Origin: Chrysopilus asiliformis
Lineage: Eukaryota; Arthropoda; Insecta; Diptera; Rhagionidae
NCBI GenBank assembly: GCA_964034945.1
Contig: OZ035960.1
Location: 64,465,970-64,529,969 of the forward strand
Direction of reading: 5' to 3'
DNA length: 64,000 nucleotides
The notes beneath the pieces are model-generated. The model saw only the letters and a program-made list of their open reading frames with translations, did not search any database and was not told where the DNA came from. Made by a program: the position numbers and the translations under genes. Positions 53,183-63,025 of the stretch are shown one piece after another (the stretch's first letter is position 1; every line of letters begins with the position of its first letter).

Positions 53183-56100
53183 TATAAATAAAAATGGATG
53201 TTTTATTGTTTGTCTGTCTGCCTGAGATTACAAAACTCAAAAACTACTGGACCGATTTTTATGCGGTTTTTTGCAAAATAATCTGTGTTGCCAGGAGCAG
53301 GTTTTTAGCTATGTAGATTTTCAAAATTCGAAATGGAAGGTCCTGTAAGGATAATGAAAATATCCTTTTTATCATTTTGCCCCGGAAAATTTGCATTTTA
53401 GGGTTTTTGGGGTCGCTGATCACGAATCCGATATTAGATTTTCAAAATTCGAAACGGAAGGTCCTGTAAGGATAATGAAAATATCCTTTTTATCATTTTG
53501 CCCCGGAAAATTTGCATGTTAGGGTTTTTGGGGTCGCTGATCACGAATCCGATATTAGATTTTCAAAATTCGAAACGGAAGGTCCTGTAAGGATAATGAA
53601 AATATCCTTTTTCACATTTTTCCCCGGAAAAATTTGCATTTTAGGGTTTTTGGGGTCGCTGATCACGAATCCGGTATTAGATTTTCAAAATTCGAAACGG
53701 AAGGTCCTGTAAGGATAATGAAAATATCCTTTTTCCCATTTTCCCCGGAAAAATTTGCATTTTAGGGTTTTTGGGGTCACTGATCACGAATCCGGTATTA
53801 GATTTTCAAAATTCGAAACGGAAGGTCCTGTAAGGATAATGAAGATATCCTTTTTATCATTTTGCCCCGGAAAATTTGCATTTTAGGGTTTTTGGGGTCG
53901 CTGATCACGAATCCGATATTAGATTTTCAAAATTCGAAACGGAAGGTCCTGTAAGGATAAATATCCTTTTTTCCATTTTTCCCCGGAAAAATTTGCATTT
54001 TAGGGTTTTTGGGGTCGCTGATCACGAATCCGGTATTAGATTTTCAAAATTCGAAACGGAAGGTCCTGTAAGGATAAATATCCTTTTTCCCATTTTTCCC
54101 CGGAAAAATTTGCATTTTAGGGTTTTTGGGGTCGCTGATCACGAATCCGGTATTAGATTTTCAAAATTCGAAACGGAAGGTCCTGTAAGGATAATAAAAA
54201 TATCCTTTTTCCCACTTTCCGCGGAAAAATTTGCATTTTAGGGTTTTTGGGGTCGCTGATCACGAATCCGGTATTAGATTTTCAAAATTCGAAACGGAAG
54301 GTCCTGTAAGGATAATGAAAATATCCTTTTTTCCCATTTTCCCCGGAAAAATTTGCATTTTATGGTTTTTGGGGTCACTGATCACGAATCCGGTCTTAGA
54401 TTTTCAAAATTCGAAACGGAAGGTCCTGTAAGGATAATGAAATATCATTTTCCCCGGAAAAATTTGCATTTTAGGGTTTTTGGGGTCGCTGATCACGAAT
54501 CCGGTATTAGATTTTCAAAACTCGAAATGGAAGGTCCTGTAAGGATAATGAAAATATCCTTTTTATCATTTTGCCCCGGAAAATTTGCATTTTAGGGTTT
54601 TTGGGGTCGCTGATCACGAATCCGATATTAGATTTTCAAAATTCGAAACGGAAGGTCCTGTAAGGATAATGAAAATATCCTTTTTATCATTTTGCCCCGG
54701 AAAATTTGCATTTTAGGGTTTTTGGGGTCGCTGATCACGAATCCGATATTAGATTTTCAAAATTCGAAACGGAAGGTCCTGTAAGGATAATGAAAATATC
54801 CTTTTTCCCATTTTGCCCCGGAAAATTTGCATTTTAGGGTTTTTGGGGTCGCTGATCACGAATCCGATATTAGATTTTCAAAATTCGAAACGGAAGGTCC
54901 TGTAAGGATAATGAAAATATCCTTTTTATCATTTTGCCCCGGAAAATTTGCATGTTAGGGTTTTTGGGGTCGCTGATCACGAATCCGATATTAGATTTTC
55001 AAAATTTGAAACGGAAGGTCCTGTAAGGATAATGAAAATATCCTTTTTCACATTTTTCCCCGGAAAAATTTGCATTTTAGGGTTTTTGGGGTCGCTGATC
55101 ACGAATCCGGTATTAGATTTTCAAAATTCGAAACGGAAGGTCCTGTAAGGATAATGAAAATATCCTTTTTCCCATTTTCCCCGGAAAAATTTGCATTTTA
55201 GGGTTTTTGGGGTCACTGATCACGAATCCGGTATTAGATTTTCAAAATTCGAAACGGAAGGTCCTGTAAGGATAATGAAGATATCCTTTTTATCATTTTG
55301 CCCCGGAAAATTTGCATTTTAGGGTTTTTGGGGTCGCTGATCACGAATCCGATATTAGATTTTCAAAATTCGAAACGGAAGGTCCTGTAAGGATAAATAT
55401 CCTTTTTTCCATTTTTCCCCGGAAAAATTTGCATTTTAGGGTTTTTGGGGTCGCTGATCACGAATCCGGTATTAGATTTTCAAAATTCGAAACGGAAGGT
55501 CCTGTAAGGATAAATATCCTTTTTCCCATTTTTCCCCGGAAAAATTTGCATTTTAGGGTTTTTGGGGTCGCTGATCACGAATCCGGTATTAGATTTTCAA
55601 AATTCGAAACGGAAGGTCCTGTAAGGATAATAAAAATATCCTTTTTCCCATTTTCCGCGGAAAAATTTGCATTTTAGGGTTTTTGGGGTCGCTGATCACG
55701 AATCCGGTATTAGATTTTCAAAATTCGAAACGGAAGGTCCTGTAAGGATAATGAAAATATCCTTTTTTCCCATTTTCCCCGGAAAAATTTGCATTTTATG
55801 GTTTTTGGGGTCACTGATCACGAATCCGGTCTTAGATTTTCAAAATTCGAAACGGAAGGTCCTGTAAGGATAATGAAATATCATTTTCCCCGGAAAAATT
55901 TGCATTTTAGGGTTTTTGGGGTCGCTGATCACGAATCCGGTATTAGATTTTCAAAACTCGAAATGGAAGGTCCTGTAAGGATAATGAAAATATCCTTTTT
56001 ATCATTTTGCCCCGGAAAATTTGCATTTTAGGGTTTTTGGGGTCGCTGATCACGAATCCGATATTAGATTTTCAAAATTCGAAACGGAAGGTCCTGTAAG

Positions 56101-57150
56101 GATAATGAAAATATCCTTTTTATCATTTTGCCCCGGAAAATTTGCATTTTAGGGTTTTTGGGGTCGCTGATCACGAATCCGATATTAGATTTTCAAAATT
56201 CGAAACGGAAGGTCCTGTAAGGATAATGAAAATATCCTTTTTCCCATTTTGCCCCGGAAAATTTGCATTTTAGGGTTTTTGGGGTCGCTGATCACGAATC
56301 CGATATTAGATTTTCAAAATTTGAAACGGAAGGTCCTGTAAGGATAATGAAAATATCCTTTTTTCCATTTTTCCCCGGAAAAATTTGCATTTTAGGGTTT
56401 TTGGGGTCGCTGATCACGAATCCGGTATTAGATTTTCAAAATTCGAAACGGAAGGTCCTGTAAGGATAAATATCCTTTTTCCCATTTTTCCCCGGAAAAA
56501 TTTGCATTTTAGGGTTTTTGGGGTCGCTGATCACGAATCCGGTATTAGATTTTCAAAATTCGAAACGGAAGGTCCTGTAAGGATAATAAAAATATCCTTT
56601 TTCCCATTTTCCGCGGAAAAATTTGCATTTTAGGGTTTTTGGGGTCGCTGATCACGAATCCGATATTAGATTTTCAAAATTCGAAACGGAAGGTCCTGTA
56701 AGGATAATGAAAATATCCTTTTTTCCCATTTTCCCCGGAAAAATTTGCATTTTAGGGTTTTTGGGGTCACTGATCACGAATCCGGTATTAGATTTTCAAA
56801 ATTCGAAACGGAAGGTCCTGTAAGGATAATGAAGATATCCTTTTTATAATTTTGCCCCGGAAAATTTGCATTTTAGGGTTTTTGGGGTCGCTGATCACGA
56901 ATCCGATATTAGATTTTCAAAATTCGAAACGGAAGATCCTGTAAGGATAATGAAAATATCCTTTTTTCCCATTTTCCCCGGAAAAATTTGCATTTTATGG
57001 TTTTTGGGGTCACTGATCACGAATCCGGTCTTAGATTTTCAAAATTCGAAACGGAAGGTCCTGTAAGGATAATGAAATATCATTTTCCCCGGAAAAATTT
57101 GCATTTTAGGGTTTTTGGGGTCGCTGATCACGAATCCGGTATTAGATTTT
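53183..57150 (+). mobile_element. Helitron-like element (copy B) expanded to about 32 monomers
   Basis: 5' module at 53183-53316: TCTACTCGTATATAAATAAA, AATGGATGTTTTATTG, GAGATTACAAAACTC, GTTGCCAGGAGCAGG. The array then runs from 53317 to 57150 and ends abruptly in TATTAGATTTTCAATAAAAA without a CTAG end. The monomer is about 113-121 bp: GGAAGGTCCTGTAAGGATAA, TGAAAATATCCTTTTT, CCCGGAAAAATTTGCATTTT, AGGGTTTTTGGGGTCGCTGA, TCACGAATCCGGTATTAGAT. Confidence 0.88.
53317..57150 (+). repeat. Satellite-like tandem array with 1436-bp higher-order repeat
   Basis: Variant monomers (for example GCATGTTAGGG at 53514 and 54950, a shortened GGATAATGAAATATCATTTT at 54431 and 55867) recur in the same order exactly 1436 bp apart over about 1.4 kb. 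A third, partial and reordered block occupies about 56240-57150. Reading frames of 60-120 residues across it only reflect the monomer length being close to 120. Confidence 0.93.
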
Positions 57151-57197
57151 CAATAAAAATATAATATGACTTTTGAACTTGGTACCAATATTATAAT

Positions 57198-57625
57198 AAA
57201 ACATAACAAAAGCTATAATTGCCAATCTGGCAATCATTGGAGACCTGTATGGTGATATTCGTATCAAAATTCGAACAGTAATTCCACTTTGAAGTCAAAC
57301 TTTCCAATAAGATTTTTTAAAATTTATTCCAATCGGATTTTGATGTATGGGAGTTTTATGTAGAATCATATCCTAAATAACTTTTGTTCTTGGATTTTTT
57401 TGATAAGATGCTCCGTTTTTGAGATATTCACAAAAAACGATTTCGTTCGTATGGGGGGTACCCCCCCCCCCCCCCCCTAATGGTCCATTTTTGCCCATTA
57501 ACGAACTTAGCCTCGCATTTTACGAAAAACGGATCTGTGCAAACTTTCAAGTCTCTAGCTCAATCCGTGCGCCCGCAATCCGCGCCACAGACAGACAGAC
57601 AGACGGACGGACGGACGGACGGACG

Positions 57626-57657
<32 letters not shown>

Positions 57658-57797
57658 GACGGACATGCAGAAATTAAATATTTTTATCATTCTAAACACA
57701 CTGGTGTAATTCATTTTTGTGTACGATGACGGGATCTTGGCGTTACAAACGGTAAGGCAAAGTTAATATACCCTTTGGTTTCACCATACGGGTATAA
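57198..57797 (+). repeat. R560 copy, full length
   Basis: AACATAACAAAAGCTATAAT to TTTCACCATACGGGTATAAT, with a (C)17 run at 57463-57477 and an expanded (CAGA)n/(CGGA)n tract at 57587-57663. Confidence 0.9.
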
Positions 57798-58023
57798 TAA
57801 ACGCTATAACTATCCCACACCTGATACCGCATTCGTCTCATTCTCTCGCTGTTTAGTTTTCCTAAGGTTTCACTTCTACCGCGTGTGCACTGCACACACA
57901 TGTTTTTTTTTATCTTTTAATTTTCGAATTTTATATGAAATTGAATTGTAAAATATTGGTACACAAATTTAAATTATAAAGTTAATATATTATTATTATC
58001 CTAGATGGTCCATCTTGCGATGA
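57798..58023. other. Unassigned AT-rich sequence
   Basis: Probably the 3' UTR side of the LINE fragment that follows (minus strand). No other signal. Confidence 0.35.
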
Positions 58024-58262
58024 TATAATTAAGAATTCAATGTGAACTAAACTTAATTTTTACATGCTTTATAACATCATTTTTCAGTTTTTTTATGTCA
58101 CTTTCAACACTATTATTGCACTTTATGAATTCGTTTAATAGTTTGACACCATTATACATCAGGCAGTTTTGACTATAACCAGACGTTCTTGATGGAAGAC
58201 AATATAAATTGTTACTCCTCAAATTATAATTTTGGACTTCTTGCACGGTCTGAAGACTACGA
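58024..58262 (-). pseudogene. LINE ORF2 C-terminal fragment
   Basis: The minus strand reads LQTVQEVQNYNLRSNNLYCL then PSRTSGYSQNCLMYNGVKLL and NEFIKCNNSVESDIKKLKN. The (H/Q)NYNxRxxxxLxxP ... Q.S..Y.G.xLxNxLP pattern is the usual end of reverse transcriptases in CR1/Jockey-type LINEs. There is no catalytic part, so it is a 5'-truncated copy. Confidence 0.65.
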
Positions 58263-58498
58263 CAAAAATATTACGGCAGCATTAGGGCGTTTCATTTTGT
58301 TAGGCAAAAAATAAAATCTAAAATTTTTGCCGACTTTGCTTACGCCCCGAGTCTCAGTGATGAAAAATATATATATGCCAAATTTTAAGAAGATTGGATA
58401 ATATTTAGGGGTTGCACACTTTGATCACTTTTCGTCAAACTACCTAGTCTAGCCATAAATACTGACACAAAGAAAAATTGATGCCAAATAAGAATGCA

Positions 58499-58625
58499 CT
58501 AGGGGCTGAGCCCCGAACCGCTTCGCGGTTCATCCCCCTTCCGCAGGTCGGCCTTCGGCCTCCCTGCCCCCGTCGGCCTACGGCCTCCACAACTACTCGG
58601 CCTTCGGCCTCGCCCCTCGCGCTTG
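58499..58625 (-). other. GC-rich hairpin tail of the 4750-bp Helitron
   Basis: CTAGGGGCTGAGCCCC, GAACCGCTTCGCGGTTC, then several GGCCTTCGGCC and GGCCTACGGCC palindromes. It is the complement of the arrangement at 18628-18723. One more GGCCTTCGGCC occurs at 58709. Confidence 0.85.
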
Positions 58626-59796
58626 AATTGTTAGAATTTGATGTATGGAGATGTTACGTAAAATTATTTAAATATATTTCAGCTCTCGCCTTCCTCTTTA
58701 CTCGGCCTTCGGCCTCGAGTCAAATGCATATAGTTAACCCAAAAAAGGGAAATTTTTGTAGAGACATTTTTCTTTGTGACTCAACGGTGTATTACAAAAT
58801 CGTACTGTTTACTTACAATATATTCAATAACGGTAAAAGGTGGTTATCCACACGGGGAAAGACAATATTGTGAGAAATGTCATTCTTTTTAATTCATGTC
58901 ATACATTGAAGCACCAAATCCCTTTAGAATTGCAGAAGATAGCAGGTGAGGGCTATACATAACGATGGTATCTATAGTGTTTTTCGCAGTATTATATTGT
59001 TTTTCAGACTCCAATACTGCATTACTGCTTTTTTCCCCAAAATACTGTATTTAAATACTAAGAAAACTTTAATTCTTTAACGTTTCGAAATTCAAATTTA
59101 TTAATAGCAATGCAAAACGTCAGTGGCAACACAAAACAGTGGCATCACTTGGCAAGTGTAAATACATTCAAACGACGAACAGCGAAGTATTGATGGCAAC
59201 ATGTCATATAGATTCGCTTCTTCCTTTCCCCATCGATTACTGTCTTGTCATTATTCATCCTTCTTCATAACGCGTTACTTTGATTTTGCTTTCCATTGTT
59301 AATTTAAAAGAATAAAAATGTCGAAATTAAAAGCAAAGACACAAATTTTCATTGAATAAAATTTATACTGCGAAAAATACTTTTTTTTTCAAATCGATTT
59401 ACTGCTTTTTTAAATTTTTAGGTGAAATATACTGTTTTTTGTCCGAAAAAAGATACCATCGTTAGCTATACATAAAAAGGAGGGGTAGATATTAGTGAGC
59501 AAAAATTTTCCCTGCGGGCTGACCTCTCTCATGGTAAAAACCGGATCCGAAACCCTTAAGCGCATAAAGAGGTTTCAAGAGAGGGAAAGGGGTTGCTATT
59601 AAACTGGATCCGACACCCTTGAGTAAGAGATATCAGAAGAAACGGGGATTGACATCAAAAAGAATCAGATCTCTTATTCTGTCAATAACTGTCCCTGTGT
59701 GCAAAGTTTGATCAAAATCGGCCGCGCCGAACAAACATTCAGTCAAACAGACAGAAATACCGACCGACATACAGACAGACGGACAAACATAAATTT
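58626..59796. other. Helitron interior, no gene
   Basis: AT-rich. A degenerate 123-bp unit (GTAGATATTAGTGAGCAAAA) is at 59488, and GACAGAAATACCGACCGAC at 59750. No reading frame recognised. Confidence 0.45.
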
Positions 59797-60230
59797 TAAG
59801 CATAACAAAACCTATAATTGCCAGTCTGGCAATTATTAGAAACTCGTATAGTGATATTCCTATCAAAATTGGAACAGTTGTATCAAAATTCCAGTTTGAA
59901 GTCAAACTTTCCAATAAGATTTTTTAAAATTTGTTCCAATAGGATTTTCATGTATGGGAGTTTTATGTAGAACCATATTCTAAATAACTTTTGTTCTTGC
60001 ACTTTTTTCATAAGATGCACCGTTTTCGAGATATTTGCAAAAATCGTTTTCGTTCATATGGGGGGTACCCCCCCTAATGGTCCATTTTTGCCCTTTAACG
60101 AACTAAACCTTGCATTTTACGAAAAACGGATCTGCTCAAAATTTCAAGTCTCTAGCTCAATCCGTGCGCCCGCAATCCGCGCCACAGACGGACATGCAAA
60201 CATCAATTTTGTTTATCATTCTAAACCAGT
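59797..60230 (+). repeat. R560 copy truncated at its 3' end
   Basis: Starts CATAACAAAACCTATAATTG; continues to TATCATTCTAAAC where a hAT-type end (CAGTGGTTCCC) begins. Confidence 0.85.
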
Positions 60231-60231
60231 G

Positions 60232-60492
60232 GTTCCCAAAGTGGTCCCTACGGACCCCCAGGGGTCCCCGGGATCATCCAGGGGGTCCGTGGAAAATTAA
60301 AATTGATTTGGGGGTCCCTGAACAACGTCAGGGGGTCCGCGCAAGGTTTAATATAAAATAAAAAAAATTGTGACACATTTTTATTAATATGGAAGTTAAA
60401 ATAAATAACAGAAGCTGTTGATTGCTTTTCCGTCTTCCTATTTGGTAGAACGTAACTTCAGTGCCGTTATGAGCCTCATCAAAAAAGAAATG
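60232..60492 (+). mobile_element. hAT relic
   Basis: CAGTGGTTCCCAAAGTGGTC is a typical hAT terminus. About 180 bp later the text IAFPSSYLVERNFSAVMSLI (60418-60480) is a hAT dimerisation-domain motif (the LVERxFSAV type). The second end was not located. Confidence 0.65.
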
Positions 60493-60623
60493 TTTGATTT
60501 ATATTTTATTTTTACGTTACCATTTACCATTCAAGACATCAAAGTTAAATTTGTAATTTTTCTATTAAACATTTACATATGTAGTTTTTCACCCAGAGTC
60601 CGTGGGCAAGTTTTGACTATGAA

Positions 60624-61052
60624 CATAACAAAAGCTATAATTGCCAATCTGGCAATCATTGGAGACCCGTATGGTGATATTCGTATTAAAATTCGAACAA
60701 TTGTATGGAAATTCCTCTTTGAAGTAAAACTTTTCAATAAGATTTTTTCAAATTTATTCCAATTGGATTTAGATGTATGGGAGTTTTTTGTAGAATCATA
60801 TCCTAAAAAACTTTTGTTCTTGGACTTTTGTGATAAGATGCACCGTTTTTGAGATATTCGCAAAAATCGGTTTCGTTCGTATGAGGGGTACCCCCCCCCC
60901 CCCCCCCCACCCCGCTAATGGTCCATTTTTGCCCATTAACGAACTTAGCCTCGCATTTTACGAAAAACGAAGCTGCGCAAAATTTAAAGTCTGTAGCTCA
61001 ATCAGTGCATCCCGCAATCCGCGCGGATTTGGTTTCACCATACGGGTATAAA
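60624..61052 (+). repeat. R560 copy with internal deletion
   Basis: AACATAACAAAAGCTATAAT to TTTCACCATACGGGTATAAA; the segment with the GGAC-type microsatellite is missing. It includes a (C)18 run at 60891-60908. Confidence 0.87.
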
Positions 61053-61219
61053 AATGTCATTTTTGGCATCAGTATTATACGACCAAATACATCAATGTAT
61101 GTCAATATTTTTGAGAAAATCCAAAATTACAAAAATTGTCCCCTTTACAGTTTTTATTATATAGATGGGTAAAAAGTAAAATGGACACATCTAAACATAA
61201 TTTTCTAAAAGTTATTTCT

Positions 61220-61520
61220 TGCATTTGCATTATCCTTACAGGACCTTCCGTTTTGAATTTTGAAAATCTGAAAAAACCGGATTCGGGATCAGCGACCCCA
61301 AAAACCCCCGAGTGATACTTTTCAGCCTCCTATTGAGCAGGATTCATGGCGAAAATCACGGTTTAAAAATACCCAAACCCCCTTTACCCCCCGTTCACCC
61401 CCTTAGCGCTAAAATTTCGAAAAATCTCGATGGTGGGATATATTCTGAAAGTTTCAAGTCTCTATCTTCAGGGGTTTGGGCTGGGCGTCAGGTTAAACGA
61501 TTTTATATATAGAGCAGATG
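61220..61520 (-). mobile_element. Helitron remnant with autonomous-type 5' end and one monomer
   Basis: On the minus strand: TCTGCTCTATATATAAAATC, GTTTAACCTGACGC, CCCAAACCCCTGAAGATAGA and GACTTGAAACTTT, which parallels 2924-3010 at the start of the Rep/helicase Helitron. At its other end, GGGGGTTTTTGGGGTCGCTG + ATCCCGAATCCGG and AGGTCCTGTAAGGATAAT form one satellite-type monomer. Confidence 0.75.
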
Positions 61521-61554
61521 GTTTTCACTTGTTCCAATAAAGACTCAATTTCAA

Positions 61555-61665
61555 CAAAAAAAAATATTTTGCCACCGCTCAGAATTGAACCCGTACCTGG
61601 CGCGATGTAGTTTACACTTATTCAGTAGTAAGAATATAAATTTTAAAGATAAATTAAGTAATAAA
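61555..61665 (-). repeat. tRNA-like (SINE-type) segment 1
   Basis: The complement carries GGTTCAATTCTGAGCGGTGG, a B-box-like sequence, and CCAGGTACGG. The related segments at 62780-62885 and 62945-63025 share ATTGAACCCG..CTGGCGC and CTTATTCAG..AGTAA. A folded tRNA is not fully preserved. Confidence 0.45.
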
Positions 61666-62112
61666 AAACTGCAGTCATTGGGGACTGCCAACAGAAATGA
61701 AAACAATAATATACGTAAGGTAATAATTATATTGTCGTGTATTTATACCTATATATTTTTCAACCTGAAATTTCGAAAATATATGCTAATAAACAGTAAA
61801 TTTCAAATAAAGGTCAATATGCATATTAAGGTTTGAATTCCTGAGCAGCACATGATTTTCTTATACAACAAATAGCTAGAGATATTTAATTTTTTCTGTA
61901 TAAGAATGCCACGTGCTGTTCAGAAATTTTCTGTGTAATTTTTTATTTTGCTGTATATTTTCCAAAAAAAATCGATTTTTTGTTGTATAAGGAAGTCAAC
62001 TGGTGTTCAGAAATTTCCTCTCTAATTTTATTTTGCTCTATACAGTCTTCAAAAAAAAAAATCGATTTTTTCTGTATAAAAAAAGCAAATGAAAGCAAAT
62101 CAGCATTCTTAA

Positions 62113-62650
62113 CCCATTTTTCGCCACCCGGTAAAAATTCTTACCACAACTTTAAATGTTCATCAAAGCTCATCAAATTACTTTTTCGTTGATTGCAGTG
62201 CCAAGAAAGATTCTTTAATCAATTGATTATAAAATGAAAAACTTGGGTAATTGGATGTTCCCATTTTTGGCCACAAAACAGACAAAAACCCTCCCAGAAA
62301 CGTAAAAATACTCGTTTCTCGCCATTGGTAAGAATTCGTACTACCAAACCTTTTTTCACATTTTTGTTTATTTTTTCGAAGAATGTACCGCAAAGCGGTA
62401 AGGGGTTGAACCCTTAGATGATTTTTATTCCAAAATCAATAAAAATTTTCACGTTTTTCTGGAAAAAATACCACATATTGAGCATAGTATTGGCTATTTG
62501 CCGTGGTTAAGAATTTTTACCACAATTTTCCGGAAAACTGTTGGTCGGAAAATTCTGAAACTTTTTGAAAGTCATATTCGACCCAAAAGTAGCTTCCACA
62601 CAAATTTTGATGGAAAAATTCCCACTCGTCTAAGAGCGGCGAAAAATGGG
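62113..62650. mobile_element. 538-bp piggyBac-type MITE
   Basis: TTAA on both sides (62109-62112 and 62651-62654). Inverted ends CCCATTTTTCGCC and GGCGAAAAATGGG. Internal short palindromes include ACCGCAAAGCGGT at 62388. No gene. Confidence 0.88.
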
Positions 62651-62779
62651 TTAAGCTGTTAAATTAGCATGTCGGTGACGCGAACTCATAAGGTTTTACC
62701 CATCCAAAAATCGCCCAACGCGCCCAAAGCAGTATAATATAAATAAAATAAATAATTGAAGGTAAAAAAAATTAAAAAA

Positions 62780-63025
62780 AAAATATTTTGTCACCACTCG
62801 GAATCGAACCCGCACATCTGGCGCATTGTAGTCTAACACTTATTCAGCAGTAAAAATGTAAACTTAAAGATAAATTAAGTAATAAAATATTAATAAAAGT
62901 AAAAAATTCAAAAAAAAAAATTTGAAAAGAAAAAAAAAAGAATTTGTCATCGATAAGAATTGAACCCGGGCCTGGCGCATGGTAGTCCAACTTCTAACTC
63001 ACTGCACTAATCGAACAGTACGAAA
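62780..63025 (-). repeat. tRNA-like (SINE-type) segments 2 and 3
   Basis: The complements of 62800-62822 (CGGGTTCGATTCCGAGTGG) and 62953-62978 (CCCGGGTTCAATTCTTATC) hold B-box-like sequences. Upstream on the minus strand of the third, TTAGTGCAGTGAGTTAG is a weak A-box. This suggests a tRNA-derived SINE family. Confidence 0.45.

Noticed and set aside
53876..55677. Long frames with a repeated [16 protein letters not shown] 40-residue unit
   Set aside because: The frame stays open only because the monomer is close to 120 bp. Other monomers break it, copies elsewhere lack it, and there is no start context or domain.
53317..57150. CRISPR-like array
   Set aside because: Direct repeats without unique spacers, in a eukaryotic genome next to spliced genes; the unit is a 120-bp satellite monomer.
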